A DNA stretch of 64,000 nt from Streptomyces sp. CB02980 (GTDB lineage: Bacteria; Actinomycetota; Actinomycetes; Streptomycetales; Streptomycetaceae): contig NZ_JACSCH020000007.1 in assembly GCF_014451325.2 (NCBI RefSeq), positions 68,965 through 132,964 on the forward strand. Direction: 5' to 3'. The translations under genes were made by a program, and so were the position numbers. This document shows, in pieces, positions 1-10,282 of the stretch (positions are counted from its first letter, which is position 1; each line of letters begins with the position of its first letter). The notes beneath the pieces are model-generated. The model was not told where the DNA came from. It did no database searches and worked only from the letters and a program-made list of their open reading frames with translations.

Positions 1-681
1 CCTGGGGCGGACACCCCGCCTGCGGCGGCACGCCCGCCGCGCCGGACCCGCTCGGCGGCGGACGGTTCGGCAAGCCAGACGGCGCCGACCCCTGAGCAGC
101 CGGCCGACACCCTGCCTGCGGCGGACCGCCCGCCGCGCCGGACCCGTTCGGCTGCCGACGGCTCCGCGAGCCGGTCGACCCCGGACGGCCCCGCGCCACG
201 CGCGGAGGCCGCACCCCCGCGTACCCGCAGCTCGGACGCTCCCTGGCACCACGCCCGCCCGGCCTTCGGCGAGGAGGCGCCCGAGCCCAAGGCCGAGCCT
301 GCGCCTGAGGCCGAGCCCGAGCCCAAGGCCGAGCCTGCGCCTGAGGCCGAGCCCGCGCCTGAGCCCAAGGCCGAGCCTGCGCCCGAGCCTGTGCCTGAGG
401 CCGAGCCCGCGCCTGAGGCTGAGCCCGCGTCCAAGCCGGAGGCCCCGGAGGTGCCCGAGCCGGAGCCCAAGGTCGAGCCCGCGCCGAAGGACGGCCCCAC
501 CGGCCCCACCGGCCCCACCGGCCCCACCGGTCCCACCGGTCCCACCGGTCCCACCGGTCCCACCGGTCCCACCGGTCCCACCGGTCCCACCGGTCCCACT
601 GGTCCCACCGGTCCCACCGGTCCCACAGACCCCACCGGCCCTAGCGGCCCCACCACTTCCGCCGGAGGCGATCCCGCGTGA
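1..681 (+). CDS. C-terminal part of an unidentified nuo-cluster gene (5' end outside window)
   Basis: The reading frame is open from the first base to the TGA at 679-681, so about 226 residues of a longer protein are visible. None of it is a recognisable catalytic domain. It starts with Pro/Ala/Arg-rich sequence containing a repeated stretch ([14 protein letters not shown] twice), continues with Glu-Pro-Ala-Lys repeats, and ends in a Gly-Pro-Thr array. The stop overlaps the GTG start of nuoH by four bases, so the gene is translationally coupled to the nuo cluster. By position it should be a nuo subunit upstream of nuoH (NuoG, or in a partial second cluster NuoC or NuoD). The visible part cannot decide which. 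The composition suggests a disordered, probably cytoplasmic tail. Confidence 0.6.
   Translation, partial: PGADTPPAAARPPRRTRSAADGSASQTAPTPEQPADTLPAADRPPRRTRSAADGSASRSTPDGPAPRAEAAPPRTRSSDAPWHHARPAFGEEAPEPKAEPAPEAEPEPKAEPAPEAEPAPEPKAEPAPEPVPEAEPAPEAEPASKPEAPEVPEPEPKVEPAPKDGPTGPTGPTGPTGPTGPTGPTGPTGPTGPTGPTGPTGPTGPTGPTDPTGPSGPTTSAGGDPA
493..627 (+). repeat. Collagen-like (Gly-Pro-Thr)15 array in the coding sequence
   Basis: A 9-base unit (GGYCCCACC) is repeated 15 times without interruption, in frame, encoding 15 Gly-Pro-Thr triplets. Imperfect triplets DPT, GPS and GPT follow. Gly-X-Y with Pro at X is the collagen-like pattern. The near-identical codons suggest recent expansion by slippage, so the copy number is likely to vary between strains. 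Confidence 0.95.
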
Positions 682-1646
682 ACGACGTACTCGACGTCGC
701 CCTCCGGCTTCTCGTCGTCTTCGCCGTCTTCCTCGTCCTGCCGCTCGTCGTCGGCCAGACCGAGCACAAGGTCATGGCCCACATGCAGGGCCGCCTCGGC
801 CCCATGTACGCCGGTGGTTTCCACGGCTGGGCGCAGCTCGTCGCCGACGGGGTGAAGTTCGCGCAGAAGGAGGACATCGTCCCCAAGGACGCCGACCGGC
901 GGGTCTTCCAGATCGCGCCGGCCGTCGCCCTCCTCCCGTACCTCCTCGTTCTCGTCGCGATCCCGATCGGTCCGAGCGAGGGCGCCGTCGGGCAGGTCGT
1001 CGACGCCGGCATCTTCTTCGTGCTGGCCGTGATGGGCGTCGGCGTCCTCGGCAGTCTGATGGCCGGCTGGGCGTCCGCGAACAAGTTCTCGCTGCTCGGC
1101 GGGCTCCGTACCGCCGCCCAGCTCCTCGCGTACGAGCTCCCCATGCTGCTCGCCGCCGCCTCCGTCGCGATGGCCGCCGGCACCGTCTCGCTGCCCGGCA
1201 TCCTCAACGCCTTCGAGTGGTGGTGGGTGCCCTGGCAGATCGTCGGCGCCCTGGTGTTCTTCGTGGCGGGTCTCGCCGAGCTCCAGCGGCCCCCGTTCGA
1301 CATGCCCGTCGCCGACTCGGAGATCATCTTCGGCGCGTACACCGAGTACACCGGTCTCCGTTTCGCGCTGTTCCTGCTCGCCGAGTACGCCGGCATCGTC
1401 GTCCTGTGCGGCCTCACCACCGTCCTGTTCCTCGGCGGCTGGCACGGCCCCTTCGGCGGCGACGGTCTCGGCTGGGTGTGGACCCTGCTCAAGACCGCCG
1501 TCCTCGCGTTCGTCGTGATCTGGCTGCGGGTCAGCTACCCGCGTCTCCGCGAGGACCAGCTCCAGAAGCTCGCCTGGACGACCCTCGTCCCGCTCGCGCT
1601 CGCGCAGATCGCGCTCACCGGCATCGTGAAGGTGGCGATCCAGTAA
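678..1646 (+). CDS. nuoH: NADH-quinone oxidoreductase subunit H
   Basis: This is the 322-residue integral membrane subunit that joins the peripheral and membrane arms of complex I and forms much of the quinone chamber. About eight hydrophobic helices are visible. The conserved loop [15 protein letters not shown] followed by a TEYTG motif (around residues 200-225) is the family signature near the quinone site. The GTG start overlaps the preceding stop (GTGA), and the TAA stop overlaps the ATG of nuoI by one base. It lacks the long C-terminal extension that I recall for the main streptomycete NuoH, which favours the paralogous partial nuo locus. Confidence 0.96.
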   Translation: MNDVLDVALRLLVVFAVFLVLPLVVGQTEHKVMAHMQGRLGPMYAGGFHGWAQLVADGVKFAQKEDIVPKDADRRVFQIAPAVALLPYLLVLVAIPIGPSEGAVGQVVDAGIFFVLAVMGVGVLGSLMAGWASANKFSLLGGLRTAAQLLAYELPMLLAAASVAMAAGTVSLPGILNAFEWWWVPWQIVGALVFFVAGLAELQRPPFDMPVADSEIIFGAYTEYTGLRFALFLLAEYAGIVVLCGLTTVLFLGGWHGPFGGDGLGWVWTLLKTAVLAFVVIWLRVSYPRLREDQLQKLAWTTLVPLALAQIALTGIVKVAIQ

Positions 1647-2248
1647 TGGCCCCTCTTCTCCCTCCCTCCCGGCCCGGCATCCCCGGCTCGGGCCTCGCCA
1701 AGGGCCTCGCCGTCACTCTCCGCACGATGACGAGGAAAACCGTCACCGCGCAGTACCCGGACGTCCAGCCCGAGCTGCCGCCCCGCACCCGCGGGGTCAT
1801 CGGGCTGTTCGAGGAGAACTGCACGGTCTGCATGCTCTGCGCCCGTGAGTGCCCCGACTGGTGCATCTACATCGACTCCCACAAGGAGACGGTGCCGGCG
1901 GCCGCCCCCGGTGGCCGCGAGCGCAGCCGGAACGTCCTCGACCGCTTCGCCATCGACTTCTCCCTCTGCATGTACTGCGGTATCTGCATCGAGGTGTGCC
2001 CGTTCGACGCGCTGTTCTGGTCGCCCGAGTTCGAGTACGCGGAGACCGACATCCACGAGCTGACCCACGAGCGCGACAAGCTCCGCGAGTGGATGTGGAC
2101 GGTTCCCGAACCGCCCGCCCTCGACCCGTGCGCGGAGGAGCCGAAGGAGATCGCGGCCGCCCGCAAGGCAGCCGAGAAGGCCGCCGCCGCAGCCCAGGCC
2201 GAGGCCGAGGCCGCAGCCCAGGCCGAGGCCGAGGGGGACCAGTCGTGA
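1646..2248 (+). CDS. nuoI: NADH-quinone oxidoreductase subunit I (2x[4Fe-4S] ferredoxin subunit)
   Basis: This 200-residue peripheral subunit passes electrons through two [4Fe-4S] clusters to N2 and quinone. Both motifs are intact: [12 protein letters not shown] near residues 58-69 and [12 protein letters not shown] near 108-119. After residue 155 the protein becomes an Ala/Glu/Lys-rich tail with repeated AAQAEAEA, which is longer than in typical NuoI and probably disordered. The ATG is taken because it overlaps the nuoH stop by one base. The TGA overlaps the GTG of nuoJ by three bases. Confidence 0.96.
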   Translation: MAPLLPPSRPGIPGSGLAKGLAVTLRTMTRKTVTAQYPDVQPELPPRTRGVIGLFEENCTVCMLCARECPDWCIYIDSHKETVPAAAPGGRERSRNVLDRFAIDFSLCMYCGICIEVCPFDALFWSPEFEYAETDIHELTHERDKLREWMWTVPEPPALDPCAEEPKEIAAARKAAEKAAAAAQAEAEAAAQAEAEGDQS

Positions 2249-2853
2249 TCCTCGCCGCAGCTCAGCAAGTCGCCCGGCAAGCTGCTCAGCAGGCCGCCCA
2301 GCAGCCCGTGCTGGACCAGCAGACCCACGGCTTCCTCTCGCCCACCGGCGTCGAGATCGCCTTCCTCCTCGTCGGCCTCGTCACCCTCGGCGCCGCCCTC
2401 GTCACCGTCACCACCCGCCAGCTCGTCCACGCCGCGCTCTGGCTGGTCGTGGCGCTCGGCGGTCTCGCCGTCGAGTACCTGCTCCTGACGGCCGAGTTCA
2501 TCGCCTGGGTCCAGGTCCTGATCTACGTCGGTTCCGTCGTCGTCCTCCTTCTCTTCGGGCTCATGCTCACCAAGGCCCCCATCGGCCACTCACCGGACGC
2601 CGACTCCCGCAACAGACCGGTCGCCGCGGCCGTCGCGCTCGCCGCCGCGGGCGCGCTCGTCTGGGTGGTCGTCGACGCGTTCCGTACGACCTGGATCGAC
2701 CTCGACGGAGCCGTGCAGGGCTCCACCGAGGTGTCCGGCGAGACCCTCTTCCGGCACTGGGTGCTGCCGTTCGAGGCGCTGTCCGTGCTTCTCCTTGCCG
2801 CCCTGGTCGGCGCCATCGTGCTCTCCCGCAGGAAGAAGGAGGAGCAGCGCTGA
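2245..2853 (+). CDS. nuoJ: NADH-quinone oxidoreductase subunit J
   Basis: This 202-residue membrane subunit of the complex I antiporter-like arm has an Ala/Gln-rich N-terminus, about five transmembrane helices and a conserved [15 protein letters not shown] helix near residues 93-107 (the NuoJ TM3 hinge). The GTG start is chosen because it overlaps the nuoI stop (GTGA). The stop overlaps the nuoK ATG by one base. It ends in a basic/acidic tail (SRRKKEEQR), as expected for a cytoplasmic C-terminus. Confidence 0.95.
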   Translation: MILAAAQQVARQAAQQAAQQPVLDQQTHGFLSPTGVEIAFLLVGLVTLGAALVTVTTRQLVHAALWLVVALGGLAVEYLLLTAEFIAWVQVLIYVGSVVVLLLFGLMLTKAPIGHSPDADSRNRPVAAAVALAAAGALVWVVVDAFRTTWIDLDGAVQGSTEVSGETLFRHWVLPFEALSVLLLAALVGAIVLSRRKKEEQR

Positions 2854-3242
2854 TGCACCTCGCCTACCCGGCCGTCCTCGCCGCCCTCCTCTTCGCCATC
2901 GGCGTGTACGGCGTCCTCGCCCGCCGCAACGCGATCCTGGTCCTGATGTCCGTCGAGCTGATGCTCAACGCCGTCAACCTCAACCTGGTCGCCTTCGACG
3001 TCTGGCTCCGCGACACCCTCCACGCCGGTCAGGCCCTCACCCTCTTCACCATCGCCATCGCCGCCGCGGAGATCGGCATCGGGCTCGCGATCGTCCTGAT
3101 GGTCCACCGCAACAAGGGCACCTCGGACATCGACCGGCTCCGTGACACGGCGGAGCCGCCGCAGCCCTGGGACACCGCGGCCGAGTTCGGCACGACCACC
3201 GACGACACGCCCACCGGCGAGAAGGCCGAGGCCACCGCGTGA
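2853..3242 (+). CDS. nuoK: NADH-quinone oxidoreductase subunit K
   Basis: This 129-residue, three-helix membrane subunit is homologous to MrpC. The family pattern is clear: the sequence [19 protein letters not shown] carries the membrane Glu needed for proton transfer, and a second Glu lies in the [13 protein letters not shown] helix. Residues 95-129 form a hydrophilic tail longer than the roughly 100-residue family norm. ATG overlaps the nuoJ stop, and the stop overlaps the nuoL GTG by four bases. Confidence 0.96.
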   Translation: MHLAYPAVLAALLFAIGVYGVLARRNAILVLMSVELMLNAVNLNLVAFDVWLRDTLHAGQALTLFTIAIAAAEIGIGLAIVLMVHRNKGTSDIDRLRDTAEPPQPWDTAAEFGTTTDDTPTGEKAEATA

Positions 3243-5230
3243 CCACCACGACCCTCGCGGTCCTCGTCCCCCTCCTCCCCTTCCTCGGCTCCGTCGCCGG
3301 ACTCCTGCTCGGCCGCACCGCCCCCGGCTACGTCCGCCCGCTGGCCGTGCTGCCCACCGTCGCCGCCGCGGTCCTGGCCGTGGTCGTCGCCGTGCGGCAG
3401 GGCGGCGGGAAGGCGATCGACGCCTCGACCCAGCTCACCCCCACCGGCTCGGTCCCCATCGACCTGGCGCTGCACATCGACGGCTTCGCGGCCCTCGTCG
3501 CCGTCCTCGTCGGCGTCGTCGCCACCTGTGTGCAGATCTACTCGACCGGCTACCTCCGCGAGGACCCGCGCTACCCCTCGTACGCCGCGCTCGTCTCCCT
3601 CTTCACCTCCGCGATGCTGCTCGTCGTCTACTCCGGCGACCTGATGGTGCTCCTGGTCGGCTGGGAGATCATGGGCATCTGCTCGTACTTCCTCGTCGGC
3701 CACTACTGGGAGACGCCCGAAGCGCGGGCCGCCTCCCTGAAGGCCTTCCTCGTCACCAAGCTCGGTGACGTCCCCTTCCTCATCGGTCTCTTCGCGCTCG
3801 CCACCGACGCGGGCACGTTCCGGATCACCGGCGTCCTCGGCGCGGTCGCGCGCGGCGAGCTCGACCACCCCACCGTGATCGCGCTGCTGCTGCTCGCCGG
3901 TGTGGCGGGCAAGTCGGCCCAGTTCCCGCTGCACACCTGGCTCCCGGACGCCATGGCCGGCCCCACCCCCGTCTCCGCGCTCATCCACGCGGCGACGATG
4001 GTCGCCGCCGGCATCTACTTCACGGCCCGGCTGCTGCCCGTCTTCGCCGCCTCCGCCGCCGCGATGACGGTGCTCGCCGTGATGGCCGCGATCACGATGG
4101 TCGGCTCGGCGCTCGCCGCGCTCGCCCAGGACGACATCAAGCGGGTCCTCGCCTACTCGACGATCGGTCAGCTCGGCTACATGGCCGGCGCCCTGGCCGT
4201 CGGCGACCGCGGGTCCGCCGTCTTCCACCTCCTCTCGCACGGCGCCTTCAAGGCCCTGCTCTTCCTCGCCGCCGGCACCGTCATCCACGCCGCCGGTACG
4301 AACTCGCTGACCGCCATGTCCCGGATGAGCGGCCTCGCGAAGCGCATCCCGGACGCGTACTGGACGATGACCGTCGCCCTGCTCGCGCTCGCCGCGATCC
4401 CGCCCTTCGCCGGCTTCTTCTCCAAGGAGGCCGTCCTGGTGGCCGCCGAGCACACCGCGCTCGGGGACCGGACCGTCGCCCCCGCAGGGGCCGGCTGGAC
4501 CGTCCTCGTCGCCGGGCTGCTGACCGCCTTCCTCACCGCCGCGTACGCGCTCCGCCTCTGGCTGCGGACCTTCCGCGGCCGAGGCGCCGAGGCTCCGGAC
4601 CACGGTCGCCAGCCGATCGCCATGACCTCCGTCCTGTGGGTGCTCGCGATCCCGTCCCTGGGCTTCGGCCTGACCGTCACGTACCTCGACGACTGGTTCG
4701 ACGGGAACGCCCTCACCCCGACCGTCACCACGGCCGTCCTCGGCACCGGCCTCGCCGCCGCCGGCGCCGTGATCACGTACGCGGTCTGGCGCACCCTCGC
4801 CGCCAGGACCCCGGTGACGGCCGCCGCCCAGGCGCCCGCCCCGCACGTGGCCCACCCGGACGCCGACGCCGGTCTCGTCGAGGCCGAGGCGCTGCACCTG
4901 CCGCACCCCGCCGAGGACCCGGCCGACCCCGGCCGCGCCCTCCTCGGCCCGCTGCACGGTCCCGCCGCCGACGGCTTCCACCTGGACGCCGTCTACCGGA
5001 CGGCGTTCGTCCGCCCCGTCCTCGCCGCCGCCTCCCTGGTCCGGTTCCTGGACCGCGAGGTCGTCGACACCTACGTCCGCGCCGCGGGCACCTCCGCCAA
5101 GGGGCTCGGCTGGCTCGTCCGCCGCGCCCAGACCGGCAACGTGCAGACCTACCTCAGCGCCCTGCTCGCCGGCTCCGTCGTCCTGGCGATCGTCGCCGTC
5201 GCCCTCGCCAACGCCGCCGCCGGAGCGTGA
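3239..5230 (+). CDS. nuoL: NADH-quinone oxidoreductase subunit L
   Basis: This 663-residue antiporter-like subunit is the distal proton-pumping unit of complex I. The N-terminal oxidored_q1 region is followed by the antiporter domain with [15 protein letters not shown] near residues 224-238 and the histidine-containing HAATMVAAG helix. The C-terminal part after residue 480 is more hydrophilic (His/Ala/Asp-rich near 535-570) and ends with a lateral-helix-like region and a final membrane segment. GTG overlaps the nuoK stop. Only three bases separate it from nuoM. Confidence 0.97.
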   Translation: MTTTTLAVLVPLLPFLGSVAGLLLGRTAPGYVRPLAVLPTVAAAVLAVVVAVRQGGGKAIDASTQLTPTGSVPIDLALHIDGFAALVAVLVGVVATCVQIYSTGYLREDPRYPSYAALVSLFTSAMLLVVYSGDLMVLLVGWEIMGICSYFLVGHYWETPEARAASLKAFLVTKLGDVPFLIGLFALATDAGTFRITGVLGAVARGELDHPTVIALLLLAGVAGKSAQFPLHTWLPDAMAGPTPVSALIHAATMVAAGIYFTARLLPVFAASAAAMTVLAVMAAITMVGSALAALAQDDIKRVLAYSTIGQLGYMAGALAVGDRGSAVFHLLSHGAFKALLFLAAGTVIHAAGTNSLTAMSRMSGLAKRIPDAYWTMTVALLALAAIPPFAGFFSKEAVLVAAEHTALGDRTVAPAGAGWTVLVAGLLTAFLTAAYALRLWLRTFRGRGAEAPDHGRQPIAMTSVLWVLAIPSLGFGLTVTYLDDWFDGNALTPTVTTAVLGTGLAAAGAVITYAVWRTLAARTPVTAAAQAPAPHVAHPDADAGLVEAEALHLPHPAEDPADPGRALLGPLHGPAADGFHLDAVYRTAFVRPVLAAASLVRFLDREVVDTYVRAAGTSAKGLGWLVRRAQTGNVQTYLSALLAGSVVLAIVAVALANAAAGA

Positions 5231-5233
5231 GCC

Positions 5234-6811
5234 GTGATCGATATCAGCGAATCCGTGATGCAGTTCCTTCTGGCGTTGATCGTCGCCGGACCGCTCCTCG
5301 GCGCGGCCGCCGCCCTTCTCCCCGCCCCGCCGGGGCTGAAGGGGAAGTCCCCGGACCAGGCCGTGCTCCGCCACGGCGTCACCGTCACCGGTGTGATCCT
5401 GCTTGCCGCGATCGTCCTCGCGCTCGGCTTCGACCACGACCAGCCGTCGAGGATGCAGGCCACGACGGACATCAGCTGGATCCCCGCACTCGACGTGCGG
5501 ATCCACCTCGGTGTCGACGGCATTTCCCTCCCCCTCCTGGTCCTGACCGCGCTCCTGAGCTTCCTCTGCGCGCTGTACTCCTCCTTCAAGATGCCGAGCG
5601 GCCCTTCCCCCAAGGGCTTCGTCGCGCTGCTCCTCGTCCTGGAGTCCGGCACCCTCGCCACGTTCGCCGTCCTCGACCTGGTCCTGTTCTTCCTGGCCTT
5701 CGAGATGGTCCTCATCCCGATGTACTTCCTCATCGCCCGCTGGGGCGGCGAGGGCAAGCAGGCCGCGGCCTGGAAGTTCATCCTCTACACGCTGCTCGGC
5801 TCCGTCGTCATGCTGCTCGGCCTGCTCCTCATCGGTGTGAAGGCGGGCACGTTCGACATGGTGGCACTGGCCACTGACAACGGCCGTGGACTGACCACGT
5901 CCGTGCAGGTCATCGCCGTTCTCGCGATCGGCGTCGGGCTCGCGGTGAAGACCCCGATGTGGCCGCTGCACAGCTGGCTCCCGGACGCCCACACCGCCGC
6001 CCCGACGGTCGGCTCGGTCCTCCTCGCCGGCGTCCTGCTCAAGATGGGCACGTACGGCTTCGTCCGGATCGTCCTGCCGATCGCCCCCGACGGCATGCGG
6101 ATCCTCGCCCCCTACCTGGCCGCCTTCGCCGTCGCCGGGATCATCTACGGATCGCTCGCCTGCCTCGCCCTCGTGCGGCCCGGCAACAAGGGCGACCTCA
6201 AGCGCCTCATCGCGTACTCCTCCGTCGGCCACATGGGCTTCGTGCTCCTCGGCATCGCCACCATGACCCCCACCGGGGTCAACGGCGCGCTCTTCGCCAA
6301 CGTCGCCCACGGCCTCGTCACCGGCCTGCTGTTCTTCCTGGTCGGCGCGGTCAAGGACCGGTACGGCACCGCCGACCTCGACACCCTCGCCGGGGCCACC
6401 GGCGCCGCCCTCTACGGCCGCGCCCCGCGGCTCGGCGCCCTCCTCGCCTTCGCCGCCGTCGCCTCCCTCGGCCTGCCCGGCCTGGCCGGCTTCTGGGGCG
6501 AGATGCTGGCCCTGTTCGGCGCCTTCGAGCCCGCCGAGGGCCTCAGCCGCCCCGCCTTCCTCACCTTCATGGCGATCGGCGCCTTCGGCACCCTCCTCAC
6601 CGCCGCGTACCTCCTGCTCGTCGTCCGTCGCGTCTGCATGGGCGGCCCCCGCCCCGCCGGGGAGACGCCGATCGCCGACGTCCAGGGGTACGAGTTCGCC
6701 GCCTGGACCCCGCTCGTCGCCCTCACCGTCCTCGCCGGCCTCTGGCCCGCGGTCCTCCTCGGACTCACCGACCCAGCCGTCCAGAAGCTCCTCGCCGGAG
6801 GCACCCGATGA
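5234..6811 (+). CDS. nuoM: NADH-quinone oxidoreductase subunit M
   Basis: This 525-residue antiporter-like proton-pumping subunit carries the conserved VKTPMWPLHSWLPDAHTAAP motif near residue 237 and the Lys-containing DLKRLIAYSSVGHMGF motif near residues 320-335. Around 14 hydrophobic helices are visible. GTG is the nearest start after the nuoL stop, and the TGA overlaps the ATG of nuoN, so the cluster is one translationally coupled operon. Confidence 0.97.
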   Translation: MIDISESVMQFLLALIVAGPLLGAAAALLPAPPGLKGKSPDQAVLRHGVTVTGVILLAAIVLALGFDHDQPSRMQATTDISWIPALDVRIHLGVDGISLPLLVLTALLSFLCALYSSFKMPSGPSPKGFVALLLVLESGTLATFAVLDLVLFFLAFEMVLIPMYFLIARWGGEGKQAAAWKFILYTLLGSVVMLLGLLLIGVKAGTFDMVALATDNGRGLTTSVQVIAVLAIGVGLAVKTPMWPLHSWLPDAHTAAPTVGSVLLAGVLLKMGTYGFVRIVLPIAPDGMRILAPYLAAFAVAGIIYGSLACLALVRPGNKGDLKRLIAYSSVGHMGFVLLGIATMTPTGVNGALFANVAHGLVTGLLFFLVGAVKDRYGTADLDTLAGATGAALYGRAPRLGALLAFAAVASLGLPGLAGFWGEMLALFGAFEPAEGLSRPAFLTFMAIGAFGTLLTAAYLLLVVRRVCMGGPRPAGETPIADVQGYEFAAWTPLVALTVLAGLWPAVLLGLTDPAVQKLLAGGTR

Positions 6812-8346
6812 CCCCAGTGACGGCGTTCGCCGGCGAGTCGCTCGTCCAGTCCGTCGACTGGCTCACGATCGCGCCCCCCACCCTCACGGCCGTGGTCGCC
6901 CTCGTCGTGCTCGTCGCCGACCTGTTCGTCCCCGAGGAGCGCAAGCGGCTCCTCGGCTGGACCGCGATCGCCGGCCTCGTCGCCGCCCTCGCCCTCCTCG
7001 TCCCCCTGCGGGCCGGCGACCGCTCCACCTTCTGCCTCGGCGCGGACACCCAGGTCGGCGCGTGCAGCTACACGGCCGACCACTTCACCCTGGTCATCCA
7101 GCTGCTCGTGCTCGGCGGCGCGCTCGTGACGGCGCTGCTCTCCCTCACCGAGACCCGCGAGAGGCTCCCGGCCGGCGAGTACTGGTTCCTGCTGCTCTCC
7201 TCGGCCGCCGGAGCCGCCCTGCTGCCCGCCTCGCGGGACCTCGCGACCCTGGTCGTCGCCCTCGAGGTGGCCTCGCTGCCCGCCTTCGCGCTCGTCGGCC
7301 TCAAGCGCGGCGACCGCATGTCCGGCGAGGCCGCGCTCAAGTTCTTCCTGTCGTCCGTGACCGCGACCGCCGTCACCCTGCTCGGCGTCAGCTTCGTGTA
7401 CGCGGCGACCGGCACCCTCCACCTCACGGAGCTCGCCCAGTCACTCGACGACGTCCCCGGCCGGCTCCAGACGCTCGCCGAGGCGGGCGTGGCCCTCACC
7501 CTCGTCGGCTTCGCCTTCAAGACGGCCGCCGTCCCCTTCCACTTCTGGGTGCCGGACACCTACGTCGGCGCCCCGCTGCCCGTAGCCGCCTACCTGTCGG
7601 TGGTCGGCAAGGCCGTCGGCTTCACCGGGCTCATCCTGGTGACGGTCGTCGCCTTCCCCTCGTACGCCGATGTGTGGGGCCCGGCGCTCGCCGTCCTCGC
7701 CGCGCTGACCATGACCGTCGGCAACGTCGCCGCCCTCCGGCAGCTGCCCACGCGCGCGTGGAGCGCGGTCCGGCTGCTCGCCTGGTCCTCCGTCGCCCAG
7801 GCCGGCTACCTGCTCGTGCCGATCGCGGCCGCCGCGTACTCCAGTGACGACCAGATCGGCGCCACCGTCGCGTACGCCCTGATGTACGCCGTGGTGAACC
7901 TCGGCGCGTTCGCGGTCGTCGCGCTCGTCGCCCGCCGGCACCCCGAGAACCGGATCGCGGACTACCGGGGCCTGTACGCGACGAGCCCCGCCGCCGCCCT
8001 CGCGCTCGCCTTCTTCCTCCTGAATCTGGCCGGTTTGCCCCCGGGTATCATCGGCCTCTTCGCCAAGGTGACCGTCTTCTCGGCGGCCGTCGACGCGGGA
8101 CTCGGCTGGCTGGCCGTGATCATGGGCGTCAACGTCGTGATCGGGCTGTACTACTACCTCCGCTGGACGGCACTGCTGTTCCGCACGCCGGAGGGAGCGG
8201 TGCGGCAGGCGTCTGCCGGGACCCCCGTCCCCCACACGGTCCCCGCGCCGATCACCCTGGCGATCGTGCTGACCGCCGCAGCCGGAGTCGTCCTGTCGGG
8301 CTACCCGCAGATCGCGCTCCGCTTCGCGGCGAACAGCCTGTTCTGA
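6808..8346 (+). CDS. nuoN: NADH-quinone oxidoreductase subunit N
   Basis: This 512-residue last antiporter-like subunit has the family motif FKTAAVPFHFWVPDTYVGAP near residue 236, followed by the VVGKAVGFTGL helix, and a late motif NLAGLPPGIIGLFAKV. The start is the ATG overlapping the nuoM stop (ATGA). It closes the nuo run, and no strong terminator is visible before mscL, which begins 35 bases later with its own ribosome binding site (AGGAGCGAG). Confidence 0.97.
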   Translation: MTPVTAFAGESLVQSVDWLTIAPPTLTAVVALVVLVADLFVPEERKRLLGWTAIAGLVAALALLVPLRAGDRSTFCLGADTQVGACSYTADHFTLVIQLLVLGGALVTALLSLTETRERLPAGEYWFLLLSSAAGAALLPASRDLATLVVALEVASLPAFALVGLKRGDRMSGEAALKFFLSSVTATAVTLLGVSFVYAATGTLHLTELAQSLDDVPGRLQTLAEAGVALTLVGFAFKTAAVPFHFWVPDTYVGAPLPVAAYLSVVGKAVGFTGLILVTVVAFPSYADVWGPALAVLAALTMTVGNVAALRQLPTRAWSAVRLLAWSSVAQAGYLLVPIAAAAYSSDDQIGATVAYALMYAVVNLGAFAVVALVARRHPENRIADYRGLYATSPAAALALAFFLLNLAGLPPGIIGLFAKVTVFSAAVDAGLGWLAVIMGVNVVIGLYYYLRWTALLFRTPEGAVRQASAGTPVPHTVPAPITLAIVLTAAAGVVLSGYPQIALRFAANSLF

Positions 8347-8381
8347 CCCCCCACCACGCAACACCAGGAGCGAGAAACACC

Positions 8382-8837
8382 GTGCTGAACGGATTCAAGG
8401 ACTTCATACTTCGCGGGAACGTCATCTCGATGGCCATCGGTCTGGCCGTCGGAACGGCGTTCACGGCCGTCGTCACCGGCTTCAGCAAGGCCTTCATCAC
8501 CCCGCTCATCGGTCTCGCGACCGGCTCCGTCGGCAACTTCAACGACGCGCAGTTCCACGTCGGCAAGACCGTCTTCCCCTACGGTCTCGCCATCTCCGCC
8601 GCCATAGCCTTCGTCATCACCGCCGCGGTCCTGTACTTCCTGATCGTCGCCCCGCTGGCGAAGGTCCAGGAGCGGTTCGCGAAGGAGGAGGCGGCCGACC
8701 CGAAGTCCGAGAAGCGCGACTGCCCCCGCTGCTTCACGGAGATCCCGGCCATCGCCTCCCGCTGCGCCCACTGCACCAGCGAGGTCGAGCCCATCGCCAC
8801 CACCCTGGAGAAGCTCGGGATCCCGGCGGCCCGCTGA
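8382..8837 (+). CDS. mscL: Large-conductance mechanosensitive channel with a C-terminal zinc-ribbon-like tail
   Basis: MscL opens under membrane tension and releases solutes on hypo-osmotic shock. The 151-residue protein starts with LNGFKDFILRGNVISMAIG, the amphipathic N-helix and TM1. A second helix spans about residues 67-92. The channel part ends near residue 100. Beyond it lies CPRCFTEIPAIASRCAHC (about 113-130), two CxxC knuckles that would form a small zinc ribbon. This is absent from E. coli MscL. GTG start with AGGAGCG upstream. Confidence 0.93.
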   Translation: MLNGFKDFILRGNVISMAIGLAVGTAFTAVVTGFSKAFITPLIGLATGSVGNFNDAQFHVGKTVFPYGLAISAAIAFVITAAVLYFLIVAPLAKVQERFAKEEAADPKSEKRDCPRCFTEIPAIASRCAHCTSEVEPIATTLEKLGIPAAR

Positions 8838-9023
8838 CCGCCTCCCGCCGGCCCTCCCCGCCGATCACCCGAACGGCCCACACCCCGCCACCTGCGCCCC
8901 CGGTGCGGCCGGGGGAACCCGAACCTCCCGCCTGGCGTTGACCAGTACGGAAGGGTCCACTGGACGAGTGGATATGACCACGAAGCAAAGGGTTCCCCTG
9001 CCGCACCACTTGGAGGGCGTACC

Positions 9024-9887
9024 GTGCACCGCCGGCACAACGGGCTGAGGACCGCCGTACTCCTCGGAGGGCTCTCCGCCCTCATCATCGTCATCGGCAG
9101 CTTCTTCGGCCGTACGGGACTGATCGTCGCGCTCTTCGTGGCGCTCGGCACCAACGCGTACGCGTACTGGAACAGCGACAAGCTGGCGCTGCGGGCCATG
9201 CGGGCCCGTCCGGTCAGCGAGTTCGAGGCCCCCGCGCTCTACAAGATGGTGCGGGAGCTCTCCACGCAGGCGCGTCAGCCCATGCCGCGGCTCTACATCT
9301 CCCCGACCCAGGCACCCAACGCCTTCGCGACCGGCCGCAACCCGCGGAACGCGGCGGTGTGCTGCACCGAGGGCATCCTCGCGATCCTCGACGAGCGCGA
9401 GCTGCGCGGGGTCATCGGTCACGAGCTGAGCCATGTCTACAACCGGGACATCCTCATCTCCTCGGTCGCCGGAGCGCTCGCCTCCGTGATCATGTTCCTG
9501 GTCAACTTCGCGTGGCTGATCCCGGTCGGCCGCTCCAGCGACGACGACGGACCGGGCATCCTCGGCTATCTCCTGGTCCTCATCCTCGGCCCGATCGCCG
9601 CCTCGATCATCCAGCTCGCCATCTCCCGCTCCCGCGAGTACGAGGCCGACGCCTCCGGGGCCCAGCTCACCGGCGACCCGCTCGCCCTGGCCAGCGCCCT
9701 GCGGAAGCTGGACGCCGGTACCAAGCAGCTGCCGCTGCCCGCCGAGCCCCGGATCGAGACCGCGAGCCACATGATGATCGCGAACCCGTTCGGGCCCGGA
9801 AAGGGCGTGTCCAAGATGTTCTCCACCCACCCGCCGATGGCCGAGCGGATCGCCCGGCTCGAACAGATGGCAGGTCGACGCCCGTGA
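9024..9887 (+). CDS. htpX: HtpX-family membrane zinc metalloprotease (M48B)
   Basis: HtpX cleaves misfolded membrane proteins at the cytoplasmic face. The 287-residue protein has two N-terminal helices, the zinc motif HELSH at about residues 133-137 ([13 protein letters not shown]), two further membrane segments, and the third-ligand motif [11 protein letters not shown] near residue 205. A late [15 protein letters not shown] motif is also typical. GTG start with TTGGAGGGCG upstream. It overlaps the next gene by four bases. Confidence 0.95.
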   Translation: MHRRHNGLRTAVLLGGLSALIIVIGSFFGRTGLIVALFVALGTNAYAYWNSDKLALRAMRARPVSEFEAPALYKMVRELSTQARQPMPRLYISPTQAPNAFATGRNPRNAAVCCTEGILAILDERELRGVIGHELSHVYNRDILISSVAGALASVIMFLVNFAWLIPVGRSSDDDGPGILGYLLVLILGPIAASIIQLAISRSREYEADASGAQLTGDPLALASALRKLDAGTKQLPLPAEPRIETASHMMIANPFGPGKGVSKMFSTHPPMAERIARLEQMAGRRP

Positions 9888-10282
9888 AGACGATCCTCAA
9901 CATCATCTGGCTGATCCTCTGCGGATTCTGGATGTTCCTGGGCTACATGCTCGCGGGCGTCCTGCTCTGCATCACGATCATCGGCATCCCCTTCGGACTC
10001 GCCGCGTTCCGCATCGGGATCTACGCGCTGTGGCCCTTCGGGTACACGGTCGTGGACCGCCGCGACGCGGGCGCGCCCTCCTGCGTGGGCAACGTCCTGT
10101 GGCTGATCCTGGCCGGCTGGTGGCTCGCCCTCGGTCACATCACCACCGGCATCGCCCTCTGCATCACGATCATCGGCATCCCGCTCGGCATCGCGAACTT
10201 CAAGATGATCCCGGTGTCGCTGCTGCCGCTCGGCAAGGAGATCGTCCCCACGGAGCAGGCGTACGGATACGCGGCCCGCTAG
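9884..10282 (+). CDS. YccF-domain inner membrane protein
   Basis: This 132-residue membrane protein is built from two copies of the YccF unit: [16 protein letters not shown] near residues 26-41 and [16 protein letters not shown] near 89-104, each preceded by a hydrophobic helix. The biochemical role of YccF proteins is not established. The GTG start overlaps the htpX stop (GTGA), and its stop overlaps the next GTG by one base, so htpX, this gene and the barstar-like gene are probably one transcript. Confidence 0.9.
   Translation: MKTILNIIWLILCGFWMFLGYMLAGVLLCITIIGIPFGLAAFRIGIYALWPFGYTVVDRRDAGAPSCVGNVLWLILAGWWLALGHITTGIALCITIIGIPLGIANFKMIPVSLLPLGKEIVPTEQAYGYAAR

Noticed and set aside
493-627. 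A CRISPR-like array
   Set aside because: The units are 9 bases with no spacers and are in frame with the coding sequence.
3029-6310. Minus-strand frame of 1093 codons opposite nuoL/nuoM
   Set aside because: It is the mirror of a GC-rich codon pattern. It is Gly/Asp/Glu/Arg-rich without any domain, and the plus-strand nuo genes explain the region completely.
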